A stretch of DNA of 6,654 bases, taken from the NCBI GenBank assembly GCA_028699735.1, contig JAQVUB010000144.1, positions 1 to 6,654 on the forward strand. Reading direction: 5' to 3'. Source of the DNA: Lentisphaeria bacterium (GTDB lineage Bacteria > Verrucomicrobiota > Lentisphaeria > Oligosphaerales > Oligosphaeraceae). Positions within the stretch are counted from its first letter, which is position 1; every line of letters starts with the position of its first letter. The notes below the pieces were generated by a model. The model searched no databases. It was given only the letters and a program-made list of their open reading frames with translations, and had not been told where the DNA came from. The position numbers were made by a program, and so were the translations under genes. Positions 5,113 through 6,654 of this stretch are shown piece by piece.

Positions 5113-5706
5113 ATGAGCAGTGAGAAAACCATCAGCATCGTTATGGCTGGCGTTGGCGGACAGGGCATTCTGCTGGCTAGTGAAGTCACTGCAAGGACAG
5201 CCATTCTGTGCGGTTTGCAGGTGAAAACCAACGAAGTGCATGGCATGGCTCAACGCGGAGGATCCGTCATTGCGCAAATCCGCTTTGGTACGGAAGTATA
5301 CAGCCCTCTGGTTGCCGAAGGTACCGCGGATGCCCTGCTTTCCCTGGAGGCCGTTGAGGCCTTGCGCTTCTATTCCTATCTGCGTCCGGCCGGGCTAGCA
5401 GTCGTCTCACGGCAACGGGTTATCCCGGTCACCGTATCCTCCGGCGGAGCAGCCTACCCGGAACCCGAACCTGCCCTCCGGGAAGTCTTTTCGCGGCTCC
5501 TTTATTTGGATGCCCTGGCGGAGGCGCAAAAGCTTGGTGAACCGCGTGCAGCCAATATGGTGCTGGTAGGAGCGCTGGCAAAACACCTCTCTTTGCCGCT
5601 CGAGTCCTGGGAAGAGGCCCTGACGCAGTGTGTCAAGGCAAAAGCTCTGGAAAGCAACCGAAATGCGTTCCGGCGCGGCCTCAGCCTGGCCGATGATTTT
5701 CTGTAG
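5113..5706 (+). CDS. iorB: Indolepyruvate:ferredoxin oxidoreductase, beta subunit
   Basis: IorB is the small, gamma-type subunit (pyruvate:ferredoxin oxidoreductase family) that pairs with IorA to form the active aryl-pyruvate oxidoreductase. At 197 residues it has the normal IorB length. The N-terminus carries the glycine-rich GVGGQGILLAS (residues 13-23), followed by EVHGMAQRGGSV (41-52), both hallmark stretches of the family. There are no cysteine clusters, as expected, because the iron-sulfur centres are in IorA. The likely role is to contribute to the substrate/CoA site and dimer interface. The ATG at 5113 has AAAGGG 8 nt upstream and gives an N-terminus matching the family. It is presumably co-transcribed with iorA despite the 344-bp gap; I see no good separate promoter. 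A hairpin terminator follows 25 nt after the TAG. No phenylacetate-CoA-ligase-like gene, a common iorAB neighbour, is in the window. Confidence 0.95.
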   Translation: MSSEKTISIVMAGVGGQGILLASEVTARTAILCGLQVKTNEVHGMAQRGGSVIAQIRFGTEVYSPLVAEGTADALLSLEAVEALRFYSYLRPAGLAVVSRQRVIPVTVSSGGAAYPEPEPALREVFSRLLYLDALAEAQKLGEPRAANMVLVGALAKHLSLPLESWEEALTQCVKAKALESNRNAFRRGLSLADDFL

Positions 5707-5731
5707 GATTACCAGTTTTTCCAGAGCAAAA

Positions 5732-5767
5732 AAACGCCTCCTGCGCAATGAAGTGCAGGAGGCGTTT
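5732..5767 (-). terminator. Strong hairpin terminator between convergent iorB and mscS
   Basis: AAACGCCTCCTGC (5732-5744) pairs perfectly over 13 bp with GCAGGAGGCGTTT (5755-5767) around a 10-nt loop. On the minus strand the stem runs into a T-run, giving a canonical intrinsic terminator 13 nt past the mscS stop. On the plus strand only GTTT-GCG-TT follows, so it is probably a weaker terminator for iorB, though the same stem may serve both. Confidence 0.9.
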
Positions 5768-5780
5768 GCGTTCAGGATGT

Positions 5781-6623
5781 TTATTTTTTTTCAGCGGAAT
5801 AGAGGTGGACATCCTGTTGCGGGAAGGGGATGGTAATACCTTCCGCATCAAAGGTCTTTTTGATCTTTTCATTCAGGGCAAAAAGGACATCCCAGTAATC
5901 CGAAGTTTTTACCCAGGGGCGCACTGCAAAGTTGATGCTGCTGCCCAGCTCGGCGACCACAATCATTGGCTTGGGTTCCGGCAGAATGCGGCTGTCCTCC
6001 TGTAGAATTTTTTCCAGCACCTTACGGACTTTATCGAGGTCATCGCTGTAGCTGACCGAGGCGATGACATTCAGGCGGCGCTCCGGTTTGGCGGAATAAT
6101 TGGTGATGGTGTCTGTCGTGATTTTGCTGTTGGGGACGATGATCTTCTTGCCATCGATAGCCCGTAATTCCGTTGAAAAGATACCAATCGCTTCGACAAT
6201 TCCACCCGTTCCTGCTGCCTCGATATAATCATCCACCTTGAAGGGTTTGAAAATAATCATCAGCAGGCCAGCGGCAAAGTTGGACAAAGACCCCTGCAAC
6301 GCCAGGCCGACAGCCAGGCCAGCGGCACCTAAAACCGCCACAAAGGACGCAGTCTGAATCCCCAGTTGCCCTAAAGCCGCAACAATGATAAAGACGATCA
6401 GTACATTATAGCAAAGGCTGCAGACAAAGGAAATCAGGGTTTCCTCCAGATGACTTTTCCGCATCATGCGCTGCAGAAGATTACGCAGGATCATTGCAAT
6501 CCAGCGCCCAACAACAAAAATGGCAATGGCAGCCAGGGCTTTGAGACCATATAAAGTAAGCCATTCAATCAGTTTGTCTGCTAAATTCTGCATCTGTTCA
6601 ACTCCCAAGTTTTCTAAGTCCAT
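5781..6623 (-). CDS. mscS: Small-conductance mechanosensitive channel, MscS family
   Basis: MscS is an inner-membrane homoheptameric channel that opens under membrane tension to release solutes during hypo-osmotic shock. The 280 residues match the classic short form (E. coli MscS is 286). Three transmembrane segments are visible at about 24-46, 63-85 and 92-125. TM3 contains AAGLAVGLALQGSLSNFAAG (100-119), nearly the E. coli pore helix. L103 and L107 align with the hydrophobic gate leucines L105 and L109, and G111 with the kink glycine G113. The beta domain follows (about 130-180, including IIVPNSKI), then the mixed alpha/beta C-terminal cage domain ending EGITIPFPQQDVHLY. There is no extra N-terminal or ligand-binding domain. 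The ATG at 6623 has AGGAG 6 nt upstream (6634-6630). A TATTAT -10-like box near the window edge may belong to its promoter, but the -35 would be outside. It converges on iorB and appears to be a single gene. Confidence 0.96.
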   Translation of the reverse strand: MDLENLGVEQMQNLADKLIEWLTLYGLKALAAIAIFVVGRWIAMILRNLLQRMMRKSHLEETLISFVCSLCYNVLIVFIIVAALGQLGIQTASFVAVLGAAGLAVGLALQGSLSNFAAGLLMIIFKPFKVDDYIEAAGTGGIVEAIGIFSTELRAIDGKKIIVPNSKITTDTITNYSAKPERRLNVIASVSYSDDLDKVRKVLEKILQEDSRILPEPKPMIVVAELGSSINFAVRPWVKTSDYWDVLFALNEKIKKTFDAEGITIPFPQQDVHLYSAEKK

Positions 6624-6629
6624 TCGTTT

Positions 6630-6634
6630 CTCCT
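6630..6634 (-). promoter_or_regulatory. Ribosome binding site of mscS
   Basis: AGGAG on the minus strand is spaced 6 nt from ATG at 6623 and confirms that start. Confidence 0.8.
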
Positions 6635-6654
6635 GCTAGAGTAAAAATAATATT

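Overview
The window is an ordinary-looking bacterial chromosomal segment of moderate GC content. It holds six protein-coding genes: four on the minus strand and a two-gene plus-strand operon. The central plus-strand pair is iorA-iorB, indolepyruvate:ferredoxin oxidoreductase, which points to an anaerobic or fermentative amino-acid-degrading bacterium. A GC-rich palindrome in the iorA-iorB gap reads DAGETPAL on the minus strand, and CACGAAA-type A-rich repeats sit beside genes. Both remind me of intergenic repeats in the Planctomycetes-Verrucomicrobia-Lentisphaerae group, but this taxonomic hint is from memory and only suggestive.

Layout from left to right. Positions 1-289 (minus) are the N-terminal part of a calcineurin-like metallophosphoesterase that runs off the window. 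Positions 430-975 (minus) are a SpoU/TrmH-family RNA 2'-O-methyltransferase. Positions 1005-1132 hold a large imperfect inverted repeat made from two copies of an A-rich repeat. Positions 1144-2748 (minus) encode an RhlB-like DEAD-box RNA helicase with Lys/Arg-rich tails at both ends, probably started from TTG. Positions 2749-3016 are a divergent promoter region carrying a 9-bp tandem repeat next to the predicted helicase promoter. Positions 3017-4768 and 5113-5706 (plus) are iorA and iorB. Positions 5732-5767 form a strong hairpin terminator between convergent genes. Positions 5781-6623 (minus) encode an MscS mechanosensitive channel.

IorA and IorB together form one enzyme: IorA carries thiamine diphosphate and two [4Fe-4S] clusters, and IorB is the small partner subunit. 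The methyltransferase and helicase both act on RNA and lie in the same direction. The metallophosphoesterase and MscS have no evident functional link to the rest.

The most unusual part is the 344-bp gap between iorA and iorB, genes that are normally closely spaced. It is bracketed by a near-identical 17-18-nt direct repeat whose downstream copy supplies the iorB ribosome binding site. It also contains several hairpins, including a mutually exclusive pair. It looks like an inserted repeat element, a regulatory leader, or both. I found no convincing undescribed protein system here; the interest lies in the non-coding structure.
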